Made by a program: the position numbers and the translations under genes. The notes under the pieces are model-generated. The model saw nothing but the letters and a program-made list of their open reading frames with translations. It was not told where the DNA came from and searched no databases. A stretch of 50,443 nucleotides of DNA, taken from positions 1 to 50,443 of the forward strand of contig CALXRW010000010.1 in assembly GCA_944390965.1 (NCBI GenBank), written 5' to 3'. Origin of the DNA: an uncultured Clostridia bacterium (lineage in GTDB: Bacteria; Bacillota; Clostridia; TANB77; CAG-508). Of this stretch, positions 1-8,066 are shown piece by piece; within the stretch, counting starts at the first letter, position 1; the number at the start of each line of letters is the position of its first letter.

Positions 1-2
1 TT

Positions 3-84
3 TTTCATTTGTACGGTTTTTAATTCAAAAGCTAACAACTAAAATAATAATCAGTAATTAGCTATTTACATTATACAAATGAAA
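3..84. repeat. 11-bp inverted repeat pair upstream of the excisionase-like gene
   Basis: TTTCATTTGTA at 3-13 is the exact reverse complement of TACAAATGAAA at 74-84. Just after it, AAAGTGCTGA occurs twice in tandem (101-120). Such paired and iterated sites upstream of an excisionase or replication gene can be protein binding sites on a mobile element. The function is inference; only the symmetry is seen. Confidence 0.45.
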
Positions 85-160
85 GCATGAAAAATCAATA
101 AAAGTGCTGAAAAGTGCTGAATTTGTTAAAAATATTGTTAAAAAATGAGGAGGTGATCAT

Positions 161-364
161 ATGAACGAGTTACCAAAAGTTAAAAGAACAACTCTAACAA
201 TGAGAGAAACAGCAGAATATTTAGGAATATCATATTGGCTTGTAAATCAGCTAGTAAGGAGAAAACAAATACCATGTGCTAGAGTAGGTGGAAGAGTATT
301 ATTTAGAGTACAAGCTTTAGATGAATATTTAAAGGAAAAAGAAGAAAATTCTATAAGAAAATAA
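161..364 (+). CDS. Excisionase-family helix-turn-helix DNA-binding protein
   Basis: A 67-residue protein made almost entirely of one MerR/excisionase-type winged helix: TMRETAEYLGIS is the recognition-helix region, followed by a basic patch and the wing RVGGRVLFR, then a charged tail. Family members bind DNA directly as recombination directionality factors or small regulators on integrative elements. The start is well supported: AGGAGGTGATC at 148-158, a near-perfect complement of the 16S rRNA 3' end, sits a few bases upstream of ATG. It is 16 bases ahead of a phage replisome-organizer-like gene, so both probably belong to one element. No integrase is visible; it may lie left of the window. 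Confidence 0.8.
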   Translation: MNELPKVKRTTLTMRETAEYLGISYWLVNQLVRRKQIPCARVGGRVLFRVQALDEYLKEKEENSIRK

Positions 365-380
365 GAAAGGAGTATTATAT

Positions 381-932
381 ATGCAATGGATTAAAGTGTT
401 TACAAATATATTTGCAAATCCTAAAATTCAGTTGTTACTCAAAGAACGTGATGGGGACACGTTCTTTAGAGTATGGATCCAATTACTGACACTTGCCGGA
501 ATATCTATGCAAGATGGAAGAATTATGATGTCAGAAAATACACCAATAACAGTAGAAAATCTTGCAACAATTACACACAAATCAACCAAAAAGATTCAAA
601 ATATATTGAACAAGTTAATCCATTTTGAAATGATAATTTTTGAGGACAATATATATAGAATTAAAAATTGGGACAAGTACCAAAGTGCTGATAAATATGA
701 GATTATAAAACAACAAAATAGAGAAAGACAAAAAAGATTTAGAGAAACTCAAAAAGATGGAAATAACGTTAATGTAACGTTAGGTAACGATGGAGAAAAG
801 AATAAAAAAGAAAATAATAAATTAGAGAATAATAAAAAAGATTTTTCAAGAAAGAAAGGTTATTTAGATTATGAACAAAGGGAATATCCTCCAGAATTTT
901 TTGAAGTGCTTTATGATAATTTAAGAAAGTGA
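381..932 (+). CDS. Phage replisome organizer-like protein (N-terminal domain)
   Basis: 183 residues. The first ~115 match the phage replisome organizer N-terminal winged-helix type: WIKVFTNIFANPKI, then WIQLLTLAG, then a helix with KSTKKIQNILNKL and the closing IKNWDKYQS. These proteins bind the element's replication origin and help load the helicase. The middle is an Asn/Lys-rich low-complexity linker with homopolymeric runs, and the end YEQREYPPEFFEVLYDNLRK is a short conserved-looking tail. It is shorter than many relatives because no helicase-loader domain follows. The ribosome binding site AAAGGAG is at 365-371. Location next to an excisionase-like gene supports a mobile-element role. 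Confidence 0.75.
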   Translation: MQWIKVFTNIFANPKIQLLLKERDGDTFFRVWIQLLTLAGISMQDGRIMMSENTPITVENLATITHKSTKKIQNILNKLIHFEMIIFEDNIYRIKNWDKYQSADKYEIIKQQNRERQKRFRETQKDGNNVNVTLGNDGEKNKKENNKLENNKKDFSRKKGYLDYEQREYPPEFFEVLYDNLRK

Positions 933-939
933 GGTAAAT

Positions 940-1092
940 ATGAAGGAATATAAGAATAATGAAAATATAAATAATAAAACTATATTTTCTACAACGTTTA
1001 AATTAGATATTGTAGAAAAGAGTCATTATGAATTTAAATCATATAATGATTTATTAAAAAAAATTGAAGAATATATTGCAGATAATTATTAG
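940..1092 (+). CDS. Small hypothetical protein of the mobile element
   Basis: 50 residues starting MKEYKNNENINN and ending KKIEEYIADNY. The start follows GAGG at 931-934, overlapping the end of the upstream gene region by a few bases, consistent with the same operon. Charged and probably helical at the C-terminus, with no signal peptide or membrane segment. I do not recognise a family. A terminator hairpin follows 27 bases later, so this is probably the last gene of the transcript. Confidence 0.5.
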   Translation: MKEYKNNENINNKTIFSTTFKLDIVEKSHYEFKSYNDLLKKIEEYIADNY

Positions 1093-1118
1093 TAAGGATA
1101 AAACATATTAGGTATTAT

Positions 1119-1152
1119 AAAAAGAAGTTCCCATTGGGGAATTTCTTTTTAT
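1119..1152 (+). terminator. Intrinsic terminator after the replication genes
   Basis: Long hairpin with arms AAAAAGAAGTTCCC and GGGAATTTCTTTTT (one G-T pair) around a short ATTG loop; the right arm ends in a T run. The A/T symmetry means it can work on both strands. Confidence 0.8.
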
Positions 1153-1523
1153 AACATTAAATTCTCATCGTGAGAATTCTAAAAAAGATTCTCCAAGCAA
1201 GATTCCCTTTTGTATGTACAAAAGGTTGATCAAGTAGTCAAGCTACATAAGTTTTATTTTGGAAATCATTTGAATTTAGATAATAATTAGAATTGAAAAA
1301 TGTAAAAAACAGATAATATTATAAAAGCTTGGATTATAATTTTGAATGTCTAATAGAATAAAAATTAGGAAAATGAATTGTAAATATAGAAGAAATAAAT
1401 TTGTATGAAATAAGAAGGATAGGCAATAAAATAAATAATAAATAAGAATGAAAAGTCAGTTTATTTGAATTAATGAGTATCTGAAGAAAATTCTAAAATA
1501 TTATATTAAATTAGTAGTAATAG
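1153..1523. other. AT-rich stretch without recognisable genes
   Basis: No reading frame with a ribosome binding site was found on either strand. A short palindrome (AATTCTCA, TCG, TGAGAATT) lies at 1160-1178. The rest is A/T-rich sequence dense in stops, probably decayed element DNA between the replication module and the restriction-modification module. Confidence 0.5.
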
Positions 1524-1552
1524 TTGAGAAAAAAAGTTATCTGTGATATAAA
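1524..1552 (+). promoter_or_regulatory. Sigma-A-type promoter for the DpnII operon
   Basis: TTGAGA (1524-1529), 17-base spacer, TATAAA (1547-1552), with TG one base before the -10. It sits 35 bases upstream of the 1588 gene and is the only good promoter before the restriction-modification run. Confidence 0.65.
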
Positions 1553-1587
1553 GTATATTAGTTTCATTAATTATAAGGAGACCAAGT

Positions 1588-2571
1588 ATGAAATATATAA
1601 ATAGGAATGATAAAGAATATTTTGAATATAGTTTTGAAGATAATGAAGCTATATTTGAAATGGATGTAATAAAAAATGCTAAAAATATTTTTGGAGAAAA
1701 AACGATTTACATTGATTTAAAGAAATTATTAAAAACTAATAAAAAATATGAAGGAGCTATTCCAGATGGATATTTGTTGGATTTTACTATAGAGTGTAAT
1801 CCTAGATTATATTTGGTTGAAAATGAGGTTAGAAATCATAGTATAAAGACTCATATTGCACCACAGATAATGAACTTCTTTTTAAATTACAAAGACTCTT
1901 TTGTAAAGATAAAAGAGGAAATAATCAAATATTTACAAAATGAAAAAATATCAATAGATACTTATATGCAAAAAACAACATATAGAAATATTGATGATAT
2001 GTTAACATGTTTGATTTTAAATGAAAAGTTAGGTGTTATTATCGTAATAGATGATGCTGATGAAAGGCTATATGAATTAAAAAATGGTTTTGGATTTGAT
2101 TTAGAAATATTAGAATTAAAGAAGTATATTAGCAAAGATAATGATACAATATATATATTTGATAAATTTAATGAACAAGAAGAAATAATGAATGATATAG
2201 ATGCGGTAGAGGAATTAGATACAATAGTTGTGGCGGCTTATGAAGATGGATTTAAAAATGAATTTATAGAAAATAATAGGTGGTATGCTGTAAATATTGG
2301 AATAAATAGAATTGACTCATTAAAATATATTGCAGTTTATCAAAAAAGACCTATTAAAGCAATAACATATTATGCTGAAATAGCAGATATTAAATTATAC
2401 AAAGATACAGGGAAATACATTATATATTTTAAAGATAAAGCAAAAAAATTAAAGCAACCTATACCATTAAATCCTAAAAACCCTAACAAAGCACCACAAG
2501 GAAGAGTTTATACCAATATTGGTAGAATATTAAATGCCGATAATAAAACAACATTGGACGATATTTTTTAA
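1588..2571 (+). CDS. Hypothetical protein with PD-(D/E)XK nuclease-like N-terminal pattern
   Basis: 327 residues, start supported by AAGGAG at 1574-1579. I do not recognise a named family. Around residues 57-80 the pattern IPDGYLLDF, ~10 residues, LYLVENEV resembles the core of PD-(D/E)XK nucleases (Asp, then ExE on a beta strand), but this is pattern reading only. The C-terminal third has AVYQKRPIKAITYYAEI and ends in a lysine/proline-rich segment. It lies 12 bases upstream of dpnM and shares the promoter at 1524, so it is co-expressed with the restriction-modification system. It could be an accessory nuclease or a protein that modulates the system; neither is shown. Confidence 0.55.
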   Translation: MKYINRNDKEYFEYSFEDNEAIFEMDVIKNAKNIFGEKTIYIDLKKLLKTNKKYEGAIPDGYLLDFTIECNPRLYLVENEVRNHSIKTHIAPQIMNFFLNYKDSFVKIKEEIIKYLQNEKISIDTYMQKTTYRNIDDMLTCLILNEKLGVIIVIDDADERLYELKNGFGFDLEILELKKYISKDNDTIYIFDKFNEQEEIMNDIDAVEELDTIVVAAYEDGFKNEFIENNRWYAVNIGINRIDSLKYIAVYQKRPIKAITYYAEIADIKLYKDTGKYIIYFKDKAKKLKQPIPLNPKNPNKAPQGRVYTNIGRILNADNKTTLDDIF

Positions 2572-2583
2572 AGAGGTGGAAAA

Positions 2584-3555
2584 ATGCATAATAAAATAAA
2601 GCCATTTGTAAAATGGGCAGGAGGCAAAGGTAGCATATTAAATCAATTGGAAAAGTTTTATCCATCAGAGTTACAAAATGGCAAAATAGATTGTTATATA
2701 GAGCCTTTTGTTGGTGGAGGAGCAGTATTAATAGATATACTGCAAAATTATAAAGTTAAAGAAGCATATGCTTTTGATATAAATTTAGAATTAATAAATT
2801 CTTATAATGTAATAAAAAATAATGTTGATGAATTAATATCTAATTTAAAGTTATTAGAAAGAGAATATTTGTGTATGGAAAAAGAAAATAGAAAAGAATA
2901 CTTCTATCAAATAAGAAAAAAGTATAATTCACACAAATTAGCTAAAGATGAAATGTCAGTACAAAAGGCAGTAGAATTTATATTTTTAAATAGAACATGT
3001 TTTAACGGATTATATAGAGTAAATAAAAATGGAGATTTTAATGTTCCTATGGGAAATTATAAAAATCCAACTATTTGTGATGAGGAAAACTTAAGGGGAC
3101 TATCTAACCTTATAAAAAATGTAAATTTTCAATATGGAGATTATAGAACAAGTGAAAAATATATAAAGAAAAATACTTTTGTATATTTTGATCCACCATA
3201 TAGACCTTTAAATGTTACATCAGGATTTACGTCATATACTAAGGAAGATTTTGATGATGAAAATCAAAAAGAATTAGCTTTATACTACAGAAAATTAAAC
3301 AAGAATAATGTAAAAGTTATGCTTAGTAATTCAAATCCAAAGAATACAAATGAGGATGATTTCTTTTTTGAAAACATCTATAAGGGATTTAATATTAATA
3401 AAGTTTATGCAAAAAGAATGATAAATGCTAATTCAAAAGGAAGAGGTGAAATATCCGAACTTCTAATAACAAATTATGAAGCAGAGAATTCTTATAATGG
3501 AGAAATAAAATGTATAGAGGGAAATACTATTTTGAATCCGATAACTTCAAATTGA
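2584..3555 (+). CDS. dpnM: DNA adenine methylase, DpnM/Dam type (GATC)
   Basis: 323 residues of the D12 class N6-adenine methyltransferases. It shows the N-terminal signature KPFVKWAGGKG (SAM binding), IEPFVGGGAV, the mid-protein FLNRTCFNGLYRVN block, and the catalytic motif YFDPPYRPL. Family members methylate A in GATC on double-stranded DNA and so protect the host from the cognate nuclease. It is slightly longer than DpnM of Streptococcus pneumoniae (about 284). It is followed with overlap by a second methylase and a DpnII-type nuclease, reproducing the dpnM-dpnA-dpnB order. GATC specificity comes from homology, not from the sequence alone. Confidence 0.9.
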   Translation: MHNKIKPFVKWAGGKGSILNQLEKFYPSELQNGKIDCYIEPFVGGGAVLIDILQNYKVKEAYAFDINLELINSYNVIKNNVDELISNLKLLEREYLCMEKENRKEYFYQIRKKYNSHKLAKDEMSVQKAVEFIFLNRTCFNGLYRVNKNGDFNVPMGNYKNPTICDEENLRGLSNLIKNVNFQYGDYRTSEKYIKKNTFVYFDPPYRPLNVTSGFTSYTKEDFDDENQKELALYYRKLNKNNVKVMLSNSNPKNTNEDDFFFENIYKGFNINKVYAKRMINANSKGRGEISELLITNYEAENSYNGEIKCIEGNTILNPITSN

Positions 3556-4286
3556 TTTATAATGATATATTTAAAGTGATTAAAAAATTTGAAGATAAGA
3601 GTATAGATATGATTTTTGCAGATCCACCATATTTTCTTTCTGGAAATGGTATTACATGTAGCGGAGGAAAAATGGTTAGTGTTAATAAAGGCGAATGGGA
3701 TAAAGCATTAACAATTAAAGAAAAACATAAGTTTAACAAAAAATGGATAAAAGAATGTTATAGAATTTTAAAAGATAATGGAACTATATGGATAAGTGGT
3801 ACAGTACATAATATTTATTCAATTGGTATGGCACTTGAAGAAGAAGGGTTTAAAATAATAAATAATATAACATGGCAAAAGACTAATCCACCACCAAATT
3901 TGGCGTGTAAGACATTTACACATTCAACAGAAACTATACTATGGGCAAAGAAAAATTTAAAAAATATAAAGTATACATTCAATTATACTTTAATGAAAGA
4001 GATTAACAATAATAAACAAATGAAAGATGTTTGGACAACTTCGTTAACAAAACAATCCGAAAAGAAGTGTGGCAAACATCCAACGCAAAAACCTTTAGAA
4101 ATATTGGATAAAATAATACTTGCTTCAACAAAAGAAAAAGATTTGATTCTAGATCCATTTTGTGGTAGTAGTACAACAGGAATATCAGCAGCTAGATTAA
4201 ATAGAAGATATATAGGGATAGATAACGAGAAAGAATATATAGAACTATCTATAAGAAGATACAAAAAAATGAAGGAGGAACAATAA
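3510..4286 (+). CDS. dpnA: DNA adenine methylase, DpnA type
   Basis: 258 residues of the beta-class N6/N4 methyltransferases: the catalytic motif ADPPYFLSGNG comes first (about residue 37), and the SAM-binding motif DPFCGSSTTG lies near the C-terminus. In the classical DpnII system this second enzyme also methylates single-stranded DNA, thought to protect incoming DNA during transformation. The start ATG at 3510 overlaps the end of dpnM by 46 bases and has GGAG upstream (3499-3502), so translation is probably coupled. Its length matches DpnA (about 268). Confidence 0.9.
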   Translation: MYRGKYYFESDNFKLIYNDIFKVIKKFEDKSIDMIFADPPYFLSGNGITCSGGKMVSVNKGEWDKALTIKEKHKFNKKWIKECYRILKDNGTIWISGTVHNIYSIGMALEEEGFKIINNITWQKTNPPPNLACKTFTHSTETILWAKKNLKNIKYTFNYTLMKEINNNKQMKDVWTTSLTKQSEKKCGKHPTQKPLEILDKIILASTKEKDLILDPFCGSSTTGISAARLNRRYIGIDNEKEYIELSIRRYKKMKEEQ

Positions 4287-5221
4287 TGTACTTAGAAATG
4301 GATTATGATAAGTTGTCAGAAATATTTGTAAATAATTTATTGGAAACTAATAGAGGGTTTGATTTTTATGTTAATTGGGAAAATGCAAAAGCATATAAAG
4401 AATTTGAGATAGAATTGAATGCAATGAATGTATTGATAAGAGCAGATAATATTAAAGAAAAATTTTACAAATTAGTAGAAACAGTACCAACAGTTATTGC
4501 TACTTTTCCATTATTATTTGCACTTTCAAAAAATGAAAGAACAGAAGTATGGAATGGAAAAAATTTATTAGCAGTTGTTGGTGACGAAATAGGAAATGAT
4601 GAAAATTTGAAGTTTTCTTTTGAAATAGAGAAATTAAAACAAGGTCTGTCTAAAAAGGAAATAGAAAATTATTATTATTTCTTTGAAAGAATTGGTTTAA
4701 AAAATTTATGTGAAAATCTAGCTGAAAAAAGTTTAACTGATTATGTTATTGGAGTATTAGTAGGATTAGATTCTAATGGCAGAAAAAACAGGGGTGGAAC
4801 AGCATTTGAAGATGCTTGTGAGCCAGTAATAAAGAAAATTTGCGAAAAATACAATGTAACAATGTTATCACAAAAACAATTTAAAAAATTAAAAGAATAT
4901 GGTTTTACTATATCGGAAGATATTGCAAATAGAAAAGCAGATTTTATATTAATAAAAGATAATAAAGCTTTAAATATAGAAGTGGATTATTTCTTTAGAG
5001 GAGGCTCAAAACCTGAAGAAATAATTGATAGTTATATTAATAGGCAACATGATTTAGATAAGTTAAATATGGGATTTGTACTATTAACAGATGGTTTATG
5101 TTGGGATAATAAATCAAAAAATCAGTTACAAAAGGGATTTAGAAATATGAATTATCTTATGAACTTTTATCTTGCAAAGAATGGAATGCTAGAAGAAGTA
5201 ATAAAAGAATATTTCAAATAA
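4286..5221 (+). CDS. dpnB: Type II restriction endonuclease, DpnII family (GATC)
   Basis: 311 residues. The N-terminus RGFDFYVNWENAKAY and the block VIATFPLLFALS, WNG are characteristic of the DpnII family. The nuclease core is near residues 218-245: NRKADFILI, then LNIEVDYFFRGGSKPEE, a PD-(D/E)XK variant in which the usual Lys position reads Asp. It cleaves unmethylated GATC. The start ATG overlaps the dpnA stop (TAATG) with AAGGAGG at 4271-4277, so nuclease synthesis follows methylase synthesis. A terminator-like hairpin follows at 5246. Confidence 0.9.
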   Translation: MYLEMDYDKLSEIFVNNLLETNRGFDFYVNWENAKAYKEFEIELNAMNVLIRADNIKEKFYKLVETVPTVIATFPLLFALSKNERTEVWNGKNLLAVVGDEIGNDENLKFSFEIEKLKQGLSKKEIENYYYFFERIGLKNLCENLAEKSLTDYVIGVLVGLDSNGRKNRGGTAFEDACEPVIKKICEKYNVTMLSQKQFKKLKEYGFTISEDIANRKADFILIKDNKALNIEVDYFFRGGSKPEEIIDSYINRQHDLDKLNMGFVLLTDGLCWDNKSKNQLQKGFRNMNYLMNFYLAKNGMLEEVIKEYFK

Positions 5222-5245
5222 AAGATATTATAAAAGTTTTTGGGG

Positions 5246-5270
5246 GCAACTTTTTTATTAAAGTTGCTCT
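5246..5270 (+). terminator. Hairpin after the DpnII nuclease gene
   Basis: GCAACTTT at 5246-5253 pairs with AAAGTTGC at 5260-5267, loop TTTATT, followed by TCTTT. A modest terminator or attenuator that separates the DpnII genes from the next methylase. It also shows that an upstream in-frame ATG at 5240 lies in untranslated sequence. Confidence 0.6.
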
Positions 5271-5293
5271 TTACAATTAAGGAGGAATGTTTA

Positions 5294-6022
5294 TTGATAT
5301 ATAATCCAAAAGAATTTAAACTAGAAAAAACTACAATATGGAGTTTTAAAGAAAGAGGAAAATGGGCAACACATAAAGGAGATTATAGAGGTAATTGCCC
5401 ACCACAAGTACCAAGAAATTTAATATTAAAATATACGAAAGAAAACGATATAGTATTAGATCCTTTTTGTGGAAGTGGTACATCGATGATAGAATGTAAA
5501 TTACTAAATAGAAAAGGAATAGGAATTGATATAAATATAGATGCTTTAAAATTAGCTAAAAGTAGATTAAACTTTGAATACCAAACTATATATGAACCAA
5601 GATTATTAAGGGCAAATTCAACTAATTTACAAAAAATAATACCAAATGAAAAAATAGATTTTATATTTGCACATCCACCATATGCAGATATTATAAAATA
5701 TAGTAAAGATATAGAAGAAGATTTATCAAGATTAAATTTACAAGAATTTTTAAATCAAATGAGTTTATTTTCAAAAGAATGTTTTAGGGTTCTAAAAAAA
5801 GATAAAATTTGTTCAATCTTAATAGGAGATATTAGAAAAAATAAGAATATTATTCCATTAGGTTTTTATGTCATGAATATTTTTATTCAAACAGGTTTCA
5901 CATTAAAAGAAATAATTATAAAAGAACAACATAATTGTAAAATGACAGGTTATTGGAAAAATAAGAATATGGATTTTTATTTATTGGCACACGAATATGC
6001 GTTTGTGTTGAAAAAATTATAA
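5294..6022 (+). CDS. DNA methyltransferase, N6-adenine/N4-cytosine type
   Basis: 242 residues counted from the TTG at 5294. This start fits a good AAGGAGG (5279-5285), while the in-frame ATG at 5240 lies before the terminator hairpin. The protein has THKGDYRGNCPPQVP, then the SAM-binding motif LDPFCGSGT near residue 52, GIGIDIN, and a catalytic motif AHPPY near residue 125 (His replacing Asp in the usual DPPY). Target sequence unknown; no second nuclease gene accompanies it. It could be an orphan methylase, a companion that broadens protection, or an RNA methylase of related fold, so the DNA assignment rests on context. Confidence 0.75.
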   Translation: MIYNPKEFKLEKTTIWSFKERGKWATHKGDYRGNCPPQVPRNLILKYTKENDIVLDPFCGSGTSMIECKLLNRKGIGIDINIDALKLAKSRLNFEYQTIYEPRLLRANSTNLQKIIPNEKIDFIFAHPPYADIIKYSKDIEEDLSRLNLQEFLNQMSLFSKECFRVLKKDKICSILIGDIRKNKNIIPLGFYVMNIFIQTGFTLKEIIIKEQHNCKMTGYWKNKNMDFYLLAHEYAFVLKKL

Positions 6023-6041
6023 AAAAGTGATAAAATAACAT

Positions 6042-6078
6042 CAAATTTTAATAAATTGTCAATTTTATTAAAATTTTG
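6042..6078. repeat. AT-rich inverted repeat before the SDH-type protease gene
   Basis: An imperfect inverted repeat (CAAATTTTAATAAATTG against CAATTTTATTAAAATTTTG) lies between the methylase and the protease gene. It could be a weak terminator or an operator; no T run follows. Confidence 0.35.
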
Positions 6079-6114
6079 AAATATATAAGTTTATGTTCTG
6101 AAAGGAAGAAAATT

Positions 6115-7308
6115 ATGGGATATTTAAGTGAATATTTACAAAAAATAAATACACATCAATGGGGAATAATACAATTAAAAGATGAATTAAAAAAGCTCAT
6201 AAAGGAATATAATAAAGTAAAAGACACACAATTACTTGTATATACTGCGGCTGTTGGAAAAAATATACCTGGAGTAGCTATAGAACAAAATGACTTTTAT
6301 TTTATTAATGATCTATTAAAGAATTATAACGGAAAGAAATTAGATATTTATTTGGAAACTCCAGGAGGAAGTGGAGAAGCAACAGAGGAGATTGTTCGTT
6401 GGCTAAGAAAGAAATATCAAACTATTAATTTTATAATTGCTGGAGAAGCAAAAAGTGCAGGAACTTTAATGGCTATGTCTGGCGATGAAATTTATATGAC
6501 TGAAACAGGTAGTTTAGGTCCGATAGATGCACAGGTTATGCTTGGTAGAATGACAATTTCAGCGCATGATTATAAAGAATGGATTGAATCTAAAAGAAAA
6601 GAAGCTGCTAAAACTAATAAACTTAATCCAGTTGATATAGCAATATTATCGCAAATAACACCAGGTGAAATATCTGGTATAGAAAATTCATTATATTTTG
6701 CACAAGATTTAGTTGAAAAATGGTTAGTTACATATAAATTCAAAGAATGGAATATAACAGAGACAAGTAAAAAAACAGTTACAGAAGAAATGAAAAAAGC
6801 TAGAGCAAAAGAAATTGCTAGAGAATTAACTAATCATACCAAATGGCGTTCTCATGGAAGATCATTAAAATTAGAAGATTTGACAAATATTGGATTAAAG
6901 ATAAATAAAATAGAAGATGATAATACTATATGTGAAATTATTTATAGAATACATGCAATTTTAAGATTAATTTATGAAACAAGTACAGCTTTTAAATTAA
7001 TCTTAACAGAAAACAATGTTTTTGAAAGAAATGCAACACCAGCTAGACCAATTCAAAATATACCTATTCCGATTGTTCCTAATCAGGTAGAAGTAGTAAA
7101 TATTAATTTTAAATGTGAAAAATGCGGAAAAGAAAGACAAATGTATTGTAAATTTGTTAATAATGAAAAAATAGATCAAGATATGAAAAATAAAAACATA
7201 ATTAAATTTCCATCTGATTGCAAATATAAATGTGATTGTGGCCATGAAACAGATTTATTAGGGTTAAAAAATCAAATCGAAATGCAATTTCACAAAAAAA
7301 TATTGTAA
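6115..7308 (+). CDS. SDH/SppA-type Clp-fold serine protease with C-terminal zinc ribbon
   Basis: 397 residues from ATG 6115, preceded by AAAGGAAG. An in-frame ATG 13 codons upstream lacks a ribosome binding site. Residues ~75-165 are a ClpP/crotonase fold of the serine dehydrogenase-proteinase family: YLETPGGSGEATEEIVRWLR, GEAKSAGTLMAMSGDEIYM with the probable nucleophilic Ser, and GSLGPIDAQ. The C-terminal ~60 residues form a treble-Cys zinc ribbon (CEKCG, then CDCG). No signal peptide or membrane segment is seen, so it is cytoplasmic. It lies downstream of the DpnII and methylase genes. SDH-family proteases occur on mobile elements, but their substrates are largely unknown; a role in defence or element control is inference. 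Confidence 0.75.
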   Translation: MGYLSEYLQKINTHQWGIIQLKDELKKLIKEYNKVKDTQLLVYTAAVGKNIPGVAIEQNDFYFINDLLKNYNGKKLDIYLETPGGSGEATEEIVRWLRKKYQTINFIIAGEAKSAGTLMAMSGDEIYMTETGSLGPIDAQVMLGRMTISAHDYKEWIESKRKEAAKTNKLNPVDIAILSQITPGEISGIENSLYFAQDLVEKWLVTYKFKEWNITETSKKTVTEEMKKARAKEIARELTNHTKWRSHGRSLKLEDLTNIGLKINKIEDDNTICEIIYRIHAILRLIYETSTAFKLILTENNVFERNATPARPIQNIPIPIVPNQVEVVNINFKCEKCGKERQMYCKFVNNEKIDQDMKNKNIIKFPSDCKYKCDCGHETDLLGLKNQIEMQFHKKIL

Positions 7309-7352
7309 TTTCTTATAATTTAGCATATAATAAAAGTAAGGAGGAAAATAGT

Positions 7353-7523
7353 ATGGAGAATAAAGAAAAAAGAGCCTCTAAAAATGAAGAATTCATAAAA
7401 AAAGTAAAAAAAGAAAACGGAATAAAACAGGAATATAAATTATTTATAGTAAATGATTATAATTATTATGATTACTATAATTATTATAACAATGAGCAAG
7501 AGTATTATTATAGCGTTCGTTAA
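7353..7523 (+). CDS. Small tyrosine/asparagine-rich protein
   Basis: 56 residues with strong AAGGAGG at 7338-7344. The N-terminal half is highly charged (MENKEKRASKNEEFIKKVKK). The C-terminal half is extraordinarily rich in Tyr and Asn (VNDYNYYDYYNYYNN, then QEYYYSVR). No family recognised. The composition suggests a disordered or assembly-prone tail. A clear terminator follows 18 bases after the stop, supporting a real transcription unit with the protease gene. Confidence 0.55.
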   Translation: MENKEKRASKNEEFIKKVKKENGIKQEYKLFIVNDYNYYDYYNYYNNEQEYYYSVR

Positions 7524-7541
7524 ATAAATATTAAATTAACT

Positions 7542-7584
7542 AAAAGTGAGTAAAATGAAAAAATCAAAATACTCACTTTTTTAT
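7542..7584 (+). terminator. Intrinsic terminator
   Basis: AAAAGTGAGTA (7542-7552) pairs with TACTCACTTTT (7570-7580), 17-base loop, followed by TTTT. Closes the protease/small-protein transcript. Confidence 0.75.
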
Positions 7585-8012
7585 TATATTAACTAAATTT
7601 ATTTCTTAACTAATTCAACAACTATTTCTTGAATAATATAATTTGTTATATAAAATAAAAACATCATATTTTGAAGTAAGCTTTTATAGAAATAAACTAT
7701 CATAAAATCTTTTATTACTTTTAAAACAATTTATACATAAAAGAGCTATATAAAATAGAAAAATTTTTTCTAATAAATACTTTCTAACTAAATTTCACAT
7801 TTATATATAATAATCAGAACAATTTAAATTGAGTTATTGTTAATACTGTACAAATTTTCCAATGTAGCCGAAAAAAATTTTGGGGGAGAAATTGGGGATC
7901 AATTTCTCAAAAAGGGTACATTTTTAACCAAATTATTCACTAAATAAAAAATCTCCAAAGTATTGATAACACTAGCATACAACACAATTCAATGCACATC
8001 ATAAAAATATTA
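7585..8012. other. Gene-poor AT-rich stretch at the element end
   Basis: No convincing gene. A hairpin GAGAAATTG / CAATTTCTC with loop GGGAT lies at 7886-7908 inside a G-rich patch. A 22-residue hydrophobic frame on the minus strand (about 7600-7668) lacks a ribosome binding site and was not called. Otherwise featureless, as expected for the terminal part of an integrated element. Confidence 0.5.
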
Positions 8013-8020
8013 TGTCGACC

Positions 8021-8066
8021 CTCATAACCCGAAGGTCGTAAGTTCGAGTCTATCCCCTCGCAACCA
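8021..8066 (+). pseudogene. 3' half of an initiator tRNA-Met gene (attachment-site scar)
   Basis: CTCATAACCCGAAGGTCG (anticodon loop with CAT, 3' anticodon stem, variable loop) followed by a T-arm-like stretch with TTCGAGT, the acceptor strand CCTCGCA, and ACCA. This matches the 3' half of bacterial tRNA-fMet. The 5' half is missing, and the T-stem does not pair properly and appears to lack one base, so it cannot be a working tRNA. Integrases often insert at tRNA 3' halves and leave such a copy, so this is the probable right boundary of the element at 1-8066. A short inverted segment and T run (8090-8111) follow. Confidence 0.75.

Noticed and set aside
5240-5293. N-terminal extension of the orphan methylase from ATG 5240
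   Set aside because: It would translate through the terminator hairpin 5246-5267; TTG 5294 has the proper AAGGAGG.
7600-7668. 22-residue hydrophobic minus-strand peptide MMFLFYITNY... ending VVELVKK, like a type I toxin
   Set aside because: No ribosome binding site and no antisense RNA promoter visible; too short to support.
8021-8066. Functional tRNA-Met gene
   Set aside because: The 5' half is absent and the T-stem does not pair; only a 3' remnant.
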